Shown here one piece after another: positions 39,530 through 47,793 of a DNA stretch of 64,000 nt. The notes beneath the pieces are model-generated. The model was not told where the DNA came from. It saw only the letters and a list, made by a program, of their open reading frames with translations, and ran no database searches. The first letter of the stretch is position 1. The number at the start of each line of letters is the position of its first letter. Source of the DNA: Halomicrobium urmianum (lineage in GTDB: Archaea > Halobacteriota > Halobacteria > Halobacteriales > Haloarculaceae); NCBI RefSeq assembly GCF_020217425.1, contig NZ_CP084090.1, forward strand, positions 2,976,001 through 3,040,000, in the 5' to 3' direction. Both the position numbers and the translations under genes were made by a program.

Positions 39530-40108
39530 TCACTCGCCGTCGCTCCGGGCCGCGTGCTCGGAGAGGGTGAGCTCCCGACCGAGGAAGGTGTGGTAGGCGG
39601 CGGAGACGGTGAGGATGACGGCGAACAGCGTCGCCCAGATTAGCGGCGGGACGACGGTGACGGGGTAGACGTCGGCCCACAGCGTCGCGACGACGGCCAG
39701 GTTCACCGCGCCCAGCGAGAGGTAGTACTCCCGCCAGGGAAACTCCTTGCCGGGGACGATCTCCAGATAGACCGTCAGCTCCTCGGTGTACGGCGTCGTG
39801 TCGATGACCCCGGCGTCCGAGTCGAACGCGACGATGCCGGCCTCGTCCATCTTCGGCAGGTGGGTCTGCTGGAGCGTCGTGTACACCCGCTTGCGCTGCT
39901 TGCCGGAGACGTCCCCCTCGGAGACCTCGTACTCGCGGGCGGCGACGCGGGTCGCGAGGTCACCCAGTTCGACGGGTCCGCCGTGTCGGCGGAGGTACTG
40001 CAGGACGTAGCGCCGTCGCTCGTTCTGGAGGACGTCGAATATTTCCCCGTTCGAGAGCGCGCAGCCCTCGCCGCCGACGGACTGGAGCGCGTCAGTCTGG
40101 TTACTCAT
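39530..40108 (-). CDS. Membrane-anchored winged-helix protein (DUF7344-like) in the pilin cluster
   Basis: A 192-residue protein. Residues 18-105 form a winged-helix domain beginning LSNGEIFDVLQNERRRYVLQ, typical of the abundant haloarchaeal DUF7344-like regulators (family name from memory). Residues 125-175 hold two transmembrane helices (YLSLGAVNLAVVATLWADV; TVVPPLIWATLFAVILTV). It stands between pilins 2 and 3. Position suggests control of pilin expression from the membrane, an inference. Confidence 0.82.
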   Translation of the reverse strand: MSNQTDALQSVGGEGCALSNGEIFDVLQNERRRYVLQYLRRHGGPVELGDLATRVAAREYEVSEGDVSGKQRKRVYTTLQQTHLPKMDEAGIVAFDSDAGVIDTTPYTEELTVYLEIVPGKEFPWREYYLSLGAVNLAVVATLWADVYPVTVVPPLIWATLFAVILTVSAAYHTFLGRELTLSEHAARSDGE

Positions 40109-40231
40109 GGCTCCCCCCGAAGCCGGTCGCGTCGACCTCGACCCACGCCATAGTGTTGTGTCGCATCTATCGTCGCACTATATATTCGTAGCGGTACCTT
40201 CACTGCGAGAAAAAGGACGCCGCGCGCTCGG

Positions 40232-40672
40232 TTACGCGTCGGGGCCTTCCCACGTGGCCAGCGTCGCGGAAGAGCCGCCCTCCTGGGGCTCCCAGACGAC
40301 GCGGACTGTCTGATCCGACTGAACGCCAACTGTGAGGCTGTTTCCAGCAGAGATCACGCTGTCCGCGCCATAGTTGCTGTTTCCGATGCTATCCGACCAA
40401 GCACCTTCGTCAGTACTATTAGCACCAGTAACGCGCAGTTCACCGGCGTCAATGTTCTCACCGCCGTCGTGGATGATGGTGAGATCTTGATCACCGCCGT
40501 CGTAGTCGAAGCTAAAGCTCGTTTGCGGAGAGGTGTTACTGACCTGATCGCCGAGACCGAGGACGAAGGTGGCGATGACCGCCGCGAGGATGACGGTGAT
40601 GGCGACCATCAGGATCACCCCGATCACCGGCGAGACCGCGTCGTCGTCCGCGAAGAGTTCCTTGGGATTCAT
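40232..40672 (-). CDS. pilA: Type IV pilin (PilA-like), copy 3
   Basis: A 146-residue pilin, MNPKELFADDDAVSPVIGVI at the start, with the conserved H-domain (ILMVAITVILAAVIATFVLG) and a beta-rich head ending ATWEGPDA. PibD cleavage is expected before AVSPVIG. Together with copies 1 and 2 it forms a cluster of minor or major pilin subunits. A lone divergent AT-rich region lies upstream (40690-40790), likely holding its promoter. Confidence 0.92.
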   Translation of the reverse strand: MNPKELFADDDAVSPVIGVILMVAITVILAAVIATFVLGLGDQVSNTSPQTSFSFDYDGGDQDLTIIHDGGENIDAGELRVTGANSTDEGAWSDSIGNSNYGADSVISAGNSLTVGVQSDQTVRVVWEPQEGGSSATLATWEGPDA

Positions 40673-40808
40673 GTGTTGGATCGACACGGACCCACCGCGG
40701 ACCGCCAGACAGCGATTGGTCGCGGGGGGTCGTGTTCGTATCCTATTGCATCGGATTGGCCTATAAGAAAATACGGATCCGAATACAACGAGTGATAACG
40801 AGGGGCGG

Positions 40809-42590
40809 TTACGAGAGCAAGACGAGAGCCACCGTGACGAAGAGGGCCAGTACCAGAATACTGAATCCGATACCGGCGCGGAGGCGACCGACCGGTTGCT
40901 CGTCCCCGGCGGGACGGACCCGCTCGACGACGGTCTCCGGATGGCGGGCCGCGGTCGCGACGGCACCGGCGGTCCGGACGGCCGCGCGGTCGACGGCGGC
41001 GTAGGTCTCCGTGACGCCGACGACCAGCGCGCGCGTGCCGTGGAACGTGAGGGGGTTGTAGACGGCGTCGACGTCGATGCCGCCGTGGACGGACGAGAGC
41101 GGCTTTTTCACGGCAGCGAAGCCAATCAGCCCCGCCGCGGCCAGCCCCAGGCCCTCGACGATGTGGCCGGTGGTGTACGCGTGATACGGGTGCTCCAGGG
41201 TCTCGGCGTGGACGTCGAGCGGGAGCAGGTCGTACAGGGCCCCGGCGTGGACGCCGAAGAGAACGCAGAGGCCGGCGATGGTCAGCATCGCGACGGTCTG
41301 GCCGACGTTGGCGTCACGGACTTCGCCCGTCCACTCCTGGCGCAGGAAGGCGTAGTACCCGAACTTGATGAACGACATGAACGTGCCGACGCCACCGAGC
41401 AGGAGCAGCGCCTCCAGCCCGCCGTAGCCGGCGACGTGGATCGGATCGTGGAACTCGTAGTGGCTCGCCGAGATGACGATACCCTTGCTGACGAACCCGT
41501 TGAAGTACGGGAAGCCGGCGATGGACAGCGCGGCCACGGTGAACGCGACCGCCGTGATCGGCATCTTCCGCGCCAGTCCACCGAGTTCCCCGAGGTCCTC
41601 CTCGCCGGTGCGGTAGATGATGACGCCCGCCGTCATGAACAGCAGCGCCTTGTAGAGGATGTGGTTGAAGACGTGCGCGAACGCGCCCGCCGTCCCGAGG
41701 ATCCCGCCGATGCCGACCCCGGCGATCATGTAGCCGACCTGCGACTGGATGTGGTAGGAGAGCAGCCGGCGCATGTCCTTCTGGAGCAGGGCGTAGAACG
41801 CACCGAAGACGGCCATGGTACCGCCCATGTAGGCGATGAGGAGCTGCTCGTCCGGGAACGCGCGGTACATCCCGTAGACGCCGGTCTTGGTGGTGTAGAC
41901 GCAGAGGAAGACGCTGGCGGCGATGTGCGGCCGCGGGTAGGTGTCCGGTAGCCAGGTGTGCAGGCCGACGAAGCCGACGTTGATGCCGATGCCCAGCGCG
42001 GCCAGCACCTGCGGGACGCCGGCAACCATCCCCGCGGCCTCCGGTCCGCCGGGAACGCCTGCGAACAGGAAGGTGCCGACCTCCACGTAGTGCCAGACAA
42101 TGGCCGCCATCAGCAGGCTCCCGCCGATGCCGTGCAGCAGCGCGTAGCGGAAGCCAGCCCGGACCGCCCGGCCGCCGTAGTGCCACACCAGCAGCGTGCT
42201 GGTGATCGCCATCAGCTCCCAGAAGAAGAGCAGCGACAGCCAGTCGCCGGCGAAGACGGCCCCGAAGCTCGTAGCGACGTACGACAGGGCGAAGCCCGTC
42301 TGCGTGCTGTCGGCGTCGCTGGCGTAGGAGTACAGTACGGCTGCGGCCCCGATCAGGCCGAAGATCAGTCCCATCAAGCTCGAGAACTGATCGACGTTGA
42401 GCAGGACCGCCCTGAACCCGAGGAACGTCGTCTCGAGGTGCGCGCCGTGGGGGACGACCACGGACCACGCCGCGGCCGTCCCGGTGGCGAGGAACCCGAG
42501 GGCGTGGCCGACTCTGCGGGGCAGGATCGCCACGAGGACGGCGACCGCCAGCAGCGCCACGACCGGTGGAACGGCAGTCAGCGCGCTCAT
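40809..42590 (-). CDS. mnhD: Mnh/Mrp antiporter D-type proton-translocating subunit (3 of 3)
   Basis: A 593-residue protein with about fourteen transmembrane helices of the NuoL/M/N family. It has the conserved acidic helix FFWELMAITSTLLVWHYGG and the lysine-bearing regions around VAGVPQVLAALGIGINVGFVGLHTWLPD (core GLHTWLPDTYPRPH) and FNHILYKALLFMTAGVIIYR. It is the last gene of the nine-gene antiporter operon and overlaps the preceding D subunit by four bases. It likely conducts protons in exchange for Na+. Confidence 0.9.
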   Translation of the reverse strand: MSALTAVPPVVALLAVAVLVAILPRRVGHALGFLATGTAAAWSVVVPHGAHLETTFLGFRAVLLNVDQFSSLMGLIFGLIGAAAVLYSYASDADSTQTGFALSYVATSFGAVFAGDWLSLLFFWELMAITSTLLVWHYGGRAVRAGFRYALLHGIGGSLLMAAIVWHYVEVGTFLFAGVPGGPEAAGMVAGVPQVLAALGIGINVGFVGLHTWLPDTYPRPHIAASVFLCVYTTKTGVYGMYRAFPDEQLLIAYMGGTMAVFGAFYALLQKDMRRLLSYHIQSQVGYMIAGVGIGGILGTAGAFAHVFNHILYKALLFMTAGVIIYRTGEEDLGELGGLARKMPITAVAFTVAALSIAGFPYFNGFVSKGIVISASHYEFHDPIHVAGYGGLEALLLLGGVGTFMSFIKFGYYAFLRQEWTGEVRDANVGQTVAMLTIAGLCVLFGVHAGALYDLLPLDVHAETLEHPYHAYTTGHIVEGLGLAAAGLIGFAAVKKPLSSVHGGIDVDAVYNPLTFHGTRALVVGVTETYAAVDRAAVRTAGAVATAARHPETVVERVRPAGDEQPVGRLRAGIGFSILVLALFVTVALVLLS

Positions 42591-44263
42591 AGTGCCACCC
42601 CCGGGAGCGCCCCGACGACGTCAGTGACGATGTCGAGGAAGACGGCGGCGTCCGGTGCGATTCCGATGATCACGGCGCCGGTCGCGGCCGTCAGGATCGG
42701 TCCGAGCATGAACCAGGTGCTCTCGCCGCCCCGCCAGCCGGCCCGCTCCCAGCCGCTGGCGGGCGAGCCGCCGTGATCGAGGTCCTCGTAGCCCTCACCG
42801 AGGTGATCGACCTGGTAGGGCTCGTGCTCGTCCGGGACGCCGGCGTCCTCCGAGGTGTCGTCCTCGCCGCCGTCGGGAACGATCTCGCGGCCGCCGAAGG
42901 GTGCCTCGATCAGGGGCTTTGCGTCGTGGTCCGCCGCGCTCTCGAAGTACGCCTGGTAGACGATGGGCCAGAAGTACGCGATGTTGAGGACGCCGGAGAC
43001 CAGCAGGGCGGCCGCGAAGACGACTCCGCCGCCCTGGACGGCGCCGATGAGGATGTACCACTTGCTGACGAAACCGGCCAGCAGCGGGATGCCGGCCATC
43101 CCCGCCGAGGCGACGGCGAAGGCGGCCATCGTCAGCGGCATCCGCTTGCCGATGCCGGCCATGTCGCTGATGTCGTCGGTGTGGGTCTCGACGTGGATGG
43201 CGCCGGCGCAGAAGAACAGGGTGAGCTTCATGAACGCGTGGGCGGGGATGTGCAGCAGGCCGCCGATCAGCGCCTCGCCCCGCAGCAGCGCCAGCCCGAG
43301 CACGATGTAAGAGAGCTGGCTGACCGTCGAGTAGGCCAGTCGGCGCTTGAGGTTGTCCTTGCGAAGCGCGATGACGCTGGCGGTCAGCAGCGTGAACGTG
43401 GCGACGACGGCCAGCGGCAGCCCGACACCCAGGTCGGCCATCAGGTCGGTGCCGTAGACGTCCAGGACGACGCGGGCGATGCCGAACACGCCGCTCTTGA
43501 CGACGGCGACGGCGTGGAGCAGCCCGGAGACGGGCGTCGGCGCGACCATCGCGTCCGGCAGCCAGGAGTGCAGCGGCATCAGCGCCGCCTTCACGCCGAA
43601 GCCGGTCGCCAGCAGCGCGAAGGCCAGCCGCGCCATCGCCGGGCTCGCGCTCGCCAGCGCCTCGATGCCGCCGGGCTGGAACGCGGTCGTCCCGGTCAGT
43701 GCGAACACGATGACGGTCCCGCCGAGCACGAACACGCCGCCGCCGAAGGTGTAGGCCAGGTACTTGCGACCGGCCCGGCGAGCGGCGTCGGTCTCGTCGT
43801 GAGTGACCAGCGGGTAGGTCGCCACGGTCAACAGCTCGTAGAAGACGAACACCGTCAGCAGGTTCGAGGCGAACGCGACGCCCAGGGCGGCGGCCAGGCT
43901 CCCCGCGAACGAGGCGAAGTAGCGCGTCTGGGCGTGCTCGTCGAGCCCGCGCATGTAGCCGATCGAGTAGAAGCTCGTGACGATCCACAGGAAGCTCGCC
44001 AGCAGACCGAACAGGAGTCCGAGCGCGTCGACCTCGAAGGCGAGCCGGATGCCCGTCGCGAGCTCGCCGAACTCGTAGGAATAGGTGTCCCCGCCGAGCA
44101 CGCCGGGGACGAGGCTCGCGACGAGGCCGAACTTCGCGAGCGCGGCCGCGATGGTCACGCCCTCCCGCAGGTTCGGCCGCTCCCGCAGTGCGAGGATCAG
44201 CGGGATGGCCGACGCGGAGGCGAGCACTGCCAGCAGCGGTCTCAGTGAAGCGACGTCAGTCAT
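42587..44263 (-). CDS. mnhD: Mnh/Mrp antiporter D-type proton-translocating subunit (2 of 3)
   Basis: A 558-residue NuoL/M/N-family membrane protein. The key acidic helix VFVFYELLTVATYPLV and GFGVKAALMPLHSWLPDAMV, in short GVKAALMPLHSWLPDA, are present, as are KLTLFFCAGAIHVETHTDD and a C-terminal hydrophilic extension (about 470-530) rich in Glu, Asp and Gly before a last helix. Overlaps both neighbours by four bases. Three D-type subunits in one operon is more than the usual A plus D. Confidence 0.9.
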   Translation of the reverse strand: MTDVASLRPLLAVLASASAIPLILALRERPNLREGVTIAAALAKFGLVASLVPGVLGGDTYSYEFGELATGIRLAFEVDALGLLFGLLASFLWIVTSFYSIGYMRGLDEHAQTRYFASFAGSLAAALGVAFASNLLTVFVFYELLTVATYPLVTHDETDAARRAGRKYLAYTFGGGVFVLGGTVIVFALTGTTAFQPGGIEALASASPAMARLAFALLATGFGVKAALMPLHSWLPDAMVAPTPVSGLLHAVAVVKSGVFGIARVVLDVYGTDLMADLGVGLPLAVVATFTLLTASVIALRKDNLKRRLAYSTVSQLSYIVLGLALLRGEALIGGLLHIPAHAFMKLTLFFCAGAIHVETHTDDISDMAGIGKRMPLTMAAFAVASAGMAGIPLLAGFVSKWYILIGAVQGGGVVFAAALLVSGVLNIAYFWPIVYQAYFESAADHDAKPLIEAPFGGREIVPDGGEDDTSEDAGVPDEHEPYQVDHLGEGYEDLDHGGSPASGWERAGWRGGESTWFMLGPILTAATGAVIIGIAPDAAVFLDIVTDVVGALPGVAL

Positions 44264-45804
44264 GGGTTGAGCAGGTTCTGGATTGCGCCTTCGATCGCGC
44301 CCTCGAACGCGGGCACGGCCGGCCCCAGCGCGACGGCCAGGACGGCCGCGGCCACGACGAGAGCGACCATGCCCAGCGAGACGGGGTCCGCGCCGCCGTC
44401 AGAGGCCCGCTCTGACGAGGGTCGGCTCGCTTCGCTCGCCTCGCCGCCGTCGGTCACCGTCGGCTCGTGGGCCTCGTCGGCGCCCGCCGGCGGGGTGAAG
44501 TACATCCGCTCGACCAGGCGGGCGAAGTACGCCAGCGTCAGGACCGTGCTCGCGAGCAGGACGGCGACCAGCCCCCACGACTCGGCCCGCAGCGCACCGA
44601 GCACGATGTACCACTTCCCGACGAACCCGACGCCCGGCGGGACGCCGACCATCGCCAGCGCGAGGACGGCGACGGCGGCGGCGGCGACGGGCGCCCGCGC
44701 GGCCAGTCCGTCGTACTCCTCTATCCGCGCGGCGCCGGTCGCCCGGCGGACGATCCCCGACGCGCCGAACAGGCCGCCCTTCATGACCGCGTGGCCGACC
44801 AGGTGGACCACGCCGCCGATGACGGCCGCCGGCGTGGCGACGCCGAACCCGCCGACCACGAGGCCGAACTGCGAGACCGACGAGTAGGCGAGCATCCGCT
44901 GGACCTCGGACTGGGAGACCGCGAGGACGCTCCCGGCGACGATGCTGACGGCGGCGACGACCGTCAGCGCCGTCTGGGCGGCGGGGACCGCCTCGAAGAA
45001 GCGGACGGTGAACACCGAGAACAGCACGCGCGCCAGCGCGTAGGCCGCGACGGTCGAGACCAGCGCGGAGATGAGTACGCTCACCGTGTCGTGGGCCCGC
45101 GAGTAGGCGTCGGGCTGCCAGGTGTGGACCGGGTACAGCGCGATCTTGACGGCCAGTCCGCCGACCATCAGCCCGAATGCGGTGACCACGAGCGTCGAGT
45201 CGTAGGCGACCTCCGTGCCGAGCAGTTCCGCCAGGTGCGCCATGTTCAGCGTCCCGGTGGCGGTGAGCAGGTACGCCGCGCCGAACAGGTACAGCGAGGC
45301 GCCCACCGTCCCGATCAGGAGGTACTTCAGCGCAGCGACGGCGGCGCTCGGGCGGTCGCCGGTCGCGACCAGCCCGTACGCGGCCAGCCCCGTGATCTCC
45401 AGGAACACGTAGAGGTTGAACACGTCGCCGGTGACCGTCATGCCCGAGAGACCGGCGACCAGCAGCAGGTACTGACTGTAGAAGGTGTCCGTGTGCGGGC
45501 CGGCGCGTCGGGCGTAGGCGAGCACGCCCAGCGCGACGACCGCTACGAGGACGACGACGGCCACGGAGAGCCCGTCGACGACGAGTTCGATCCCGTAGGG
45601 GGCCGCGAACCCGCCGACCTCGTAGCTGACAGCGCCGCCGGTGGCGACGGCGACACCCAGCCACGTGGCGAGGCCGGCCTGGACGAGCAGCGTCAGCGCC
45701 GCGAGCGGCCAGCCGGTGCGGTCGGCCGCCAGGCCGACCAGCAGCGGCAGGGTGGCGCCGACGATCGGTACGGCGATCAGCAGTACGGGCAGGTGGTCAA
45801 TCAT
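44260..45804 (-). CDS. mnhD: Mnh/Mrp antiporter D-type proton-translocating subunit (1 of 3)
   Basis: A 514-residue polytopic protein. Acidic helix LYVFLEITGLAAYGLVA and conduit motif GGLAVKIALYPVHTWQPDAY, core AVKIALYPVHTWQPDAY, are those of MrpD. Lys in HAVMKGGLFGASG follows. The C-terminal tail has a Ser/Glu/Ala-rich linker before the last helix. It follows mnhC by overlap and precedes the second D subunit by overlap, so all are co-translated. Confidence 0.92.
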   Translation of the reverse strand: MIDHLPVLLIAVPIVGATLPLLVGLAADRTGWPLAALTLLVQAGLATWLGVAVATGGAVSYEVGGFAAPYGIELVVDGLSVAVVVLVAVVALGVLAYARRAGPHTDTFYSQYLLLVAGLSGMTVTGDVFNLYVFLEITGLAAYGLVATGDRPSAAVAALKYLLIGTVGASLYLFGAAYLLTATGTLNMAHLAELLGTEVAYDSTLVVTAFGLMVGGLAVKIALYPVHTWQPDAYSRAHDTVSVLISALVSTVAAYALARVLFSVFTVRFFEAVPAAQTALTVVAAVSIVAGSVLAVSQSEVQRMLAYSSVSQFGLVVGGFGVATPAAVIGGVVHLVGHAVMKGGLFGASGIVRRATGAARIEEYDGLAARAPVAAAAVAVLALAMVGVPPGVGFVGKWYIVLGALRAESWGLVAVLLASTVLTLAYFARLVERMYFTPPAGADEAHEPTVTDGGEASEASRPSSERASDGGADPVSLGMVALVVAAAVLAVALGPAVPAFEGAIEGAIQNLLNP

Positions 45805-46153
45805 GGTAGAGTCGCTGGAGCACCTCCTCGTCGAGCGTCCCGTATTCGGAGTAGATCCGGACGATCAGCGCCAGCGCGACCGCAGTCAGTGCCACGCCGA
45901 CGACGATCGCGGTGAGGATCAGGACGTGAGGCAGCGGGCTGACGTAGACTTCGCCCCCCTCGCCGAGCACCGGCGGCACGCCGCCGTCGACGTAGCCGGT
46001 GGTGATCACGAACATGAAGATGCCTGTCTGGAAGACGTTCATCCCGATGACCTTCTTGACGAGGTTGTTCGACTCGACGAGTACGTACAGGCCGATACCC
46101 AGCAAGGCGACGACGGCGTAGTAGTTGTAGTGCGTGGCTAGCGTGTCGATCAC
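45797..46153 (-). CDS. mnhC: Mnh/Mrp antiporter subunit C (NuoK-like)
   Basis: A 118-residue protein with three transmembrane helices. A GTG start at 46153 follows GGAGG with a ten-base spacer; homology begins here (IDTLATHYNYYAVVALLGIG). NuoK-like features include IGLYVLVESNNLVKKVIGMNVFQTGIF, core SNNLVKKVIGMNV, and the C-terminal LTAIVVGVALTAVALALIVR helix. It overlaps mnhB and the first D subunit. In the complex it pairs with A/D subunits in proton movement. Confidence 0.93.
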   Translation of the reverse strand: MIDTLATHYNYYAVVALLGIGLYVLVESNNLVKKVIGMNVFQTGIFMFVITTGYVDGGVPPVLGEGGEVYVSPLPHVLILTAIVVGVALTAVALALIVRIYSEYGTLDEEVLQRLYHD

Positions 46154-46665
46154 GACTGATCTCCTCCCTCGATCGCGGCCTCGAAGCCGGCCGCGATGGC
46201 GAAAAAGAGGCCGACGATGACGCCGGCGACGACGCCACCGATGGCCAGCTCCACCAGTTCGATGCCGTACTTGCTGGCGTGATAGATACCCAGCACCTCC
46301 TCGTAGACGTGGTACTCGAGGAAGGACCCGCCAAGCGCCAGCGTGCCCAGGCCGACCCCGGCGAAGACGAGCACGCCGCCGCCTGCCATCGCGGCGATGG
46401 TCCGCCCGGAGAGCCACTCCCTGGTCGACTCGATCCCGAAGGCGAACGCCAGCATCATGATCACCGAGCCGGCGAGGACGCCGCCCTGGAACCCGCCGCC
46501 CGGGGAGTCCGCGCCGTGGAACATCACGAACAGGCCGAACGTCAGGACGAACGGCGCTACCACGCGGACGGTGGTCATGATGATGGTGCTCTCGACGTAC
46601 AGCGCCTGCCGCTCCTCGACCTCCGCGTCCGCGTTCGGATCCGCGGTGACGTCTCGATCGCTCAT
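46150..46665 (-). CDS. mnhB: Mnh/Mrp antiporter subunit B
   Basis: A 171-residue protein with four helices: an N-terminal acidic tail of about 22 residues, then ESTIIMTTVRVVAPFVLTFG, the diagnostic GADSPGGGFQGGVLAGS loop and GLFFAIAAGFEAAI near the end. This is the MnhB/MrpB signature. ATG at 46665 overlaps the DUF4040-type gene upstream and the stop overlaps mnhC. Confidence 0.93.
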   Translation of the reverse strand: MSDRDVTADPNADAEVEERQALYVESTIIMTTVRVVAPFVLTFGLFVMFHGADSPGGGFQGGVLAGSVIMMLAFAFGIESTREWLSGRTIAAMAGGGVLVFAGVGLGTLALGGSFLEYHVYEEVLGIYHASKYGIELVELAIGGVVAGVIVGLFFAIAAGFEAAIEGGDQS

Positions 46666-47201
46666 GCGAACGTCTCCCTCCCGAGGACGGCCAGCGTCGC
46701 GACGCCGGCGGTGAACACGACCGTCGCCTCGCCGAGCGTGTCCAGCCCGCGGTAGGCCGCCAGCACCGCGGTCACGGCGTTTCGTACCTCGGTCTCCTCG
46801 TAGGCGTTCTCGAGGTAGTACTGCGTCACCTCGCCGCTGGCTACCGGCGCCGACGGGTCGCCGATGGCCGGCAGCGCCGGCACGGTCGCCCCCATCACGA
46901 GGACGAACAGGCCCACGACGAGGGCCGTCCGGACGCTGATCCCCTCGAAGCGCTCGTCCTCGTTCGGCCGGACCGTGCTGGCCAGCGCCAGCAGCAGGAG
47001 GATCGTCATCACGCCCGCACCGACGGCGGCCTCCGTCAGGCCAACGTCCGGCGCCTGCAGGAACACCCACAGGATCGAGACGCCGAGGCTGTAGGTCGCG
47101 AAGGTCACGACCGAGGCCAGCACGTCCTTCAGCAGCGCGGTCCCGAGCGCCGAGGCGAGGATGAACGACAGCAGCACGAGCTCGATCGGTTCGGGGCTCA
47201 C
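46662..47201 (-). CDS. MbhD/DUF4040-type antiporter subunit (MrpA C-terminal part)
   Basis: A 179-residue protein with four or five helices. Its opening IELVLLSFILASALGTALLK and core APDVGLTEAAVGAGVMTILL are those of DUF4040/MbhD, which in bacteria is fused to the end of MrpA. Here, as in other archaea, it is separate. The second part, GEVTQYYLENAYEETEVRNA and the final helix, corresponds to MbhE-like sequence. Overlaps its neighbours by four bases on both sides. Confidence 0.9.
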   Translation of the reverse strand: MSPEPIELVLLSFILASALGTALLKDVLASVVTFATYSLGVSILWVFLQAPDVGLTEAAVGAGVMTILLLLALASTVRPNEDERFEGISVRTALVVGLFVLVMGATVPALPAIGDPSAPVASGEVTQYYLENAYEETEVRNAVTAVLAAYRGLDTLGEATVVFTAGVATLAVLGRETFA

Positions 47202-47518
47202 GACTGGTCACCCCCCTCCGTCTCGGTCCAGGGTTCGATCCCCTGGTCGCGGGCGGCCCGGGTGATGGCGTGGGCCGCCGTCGGGCTGGTCAGGAACACG
47301 AACAGCAGCAGCAGCACCACCTTGATAGTCGCGAGCTGGGCCTGGATGGTGACGGCGACGGCGGCGAGCGTCAGGACGGCCCCGAGCGTGTCGCTCTTGG
47401 AGGCCGCGTGGGTGCGGGTGTACACGTCCGGGAGCCGCACGAGGCCGACGACGGCGACCAGCCCGAAGAACGCGCCCGCGAGCGCCAGCGCCACCGCCAG
47501 CCACGAGAGCGCGTTCAT
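47198..47518 (-). CDS. mnhG: Mnh/Mrp antiporter subunit G
   Basis: A 106-residue protein with three helices and the MnhG signature LPDVYTRTHAASKSDTLG, followed by KVVLLLLFVFLTSPTAAHAI. Its ATG is directly at the mnhF stop and its stop overlaps the next subunit. Part of the antiporter operon. Confidence 0.93.
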   Translation of the reverse strand: MNALSWLAVALALAGAFFGLVAVVGLVRLPDVYTRTHAASKSDTLGAVLTLAAVAVTIQAQLATIKVVLLLLFVFLTSPTAAHAITRAARDQGIEPWTETEGGDQS

Positions 47519-47793
47519 CAGAGGACACCTCCCCGCTCGACGCTGAACTTCGAGATGGCGATCGACAGCAGGAAGTTCAGCAGGGCGTACACGAGCGCCA
47601 CGTCGAGGAAGACCGGCCGGTCCAGGGCCCCCGAGACCAGCGCGATGGCGATGACTGTGTTCGTCCCGACGACGTTGACCGCAATGACGCGGTCGTGCAG
47701 CGTCGGACCGTCGACCACCCGGTACAGCGCTACCAGGGCAAAGCCCACGAAGAGGGCGGCCACGCCCAGGAGGACGGTCCCGTGGCTAGTCAT
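47518..47793 (-). CDS. mnhF: Mnh/Mrp antiporter subunit F
   Basis: A 91-residue three-helix protein with the MnhF motif VDGPTLHDRVIAVNVVGTNT and FLDVALVYALLNFLLSIA. It overlaps the end of the MnhE gene by eight bases and touches mnhG. Required structural subunit in the Mrp complex. Confidence 0.93.
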   Translation of the reverse strand: MTSHGTVLLGVAALFVGFALVALYRVVDGPTLHDRVIAVNVVGTNTVIAIALVSGALDRPVFLDVALVYALLNFLLSIAISKFSVERGGVL

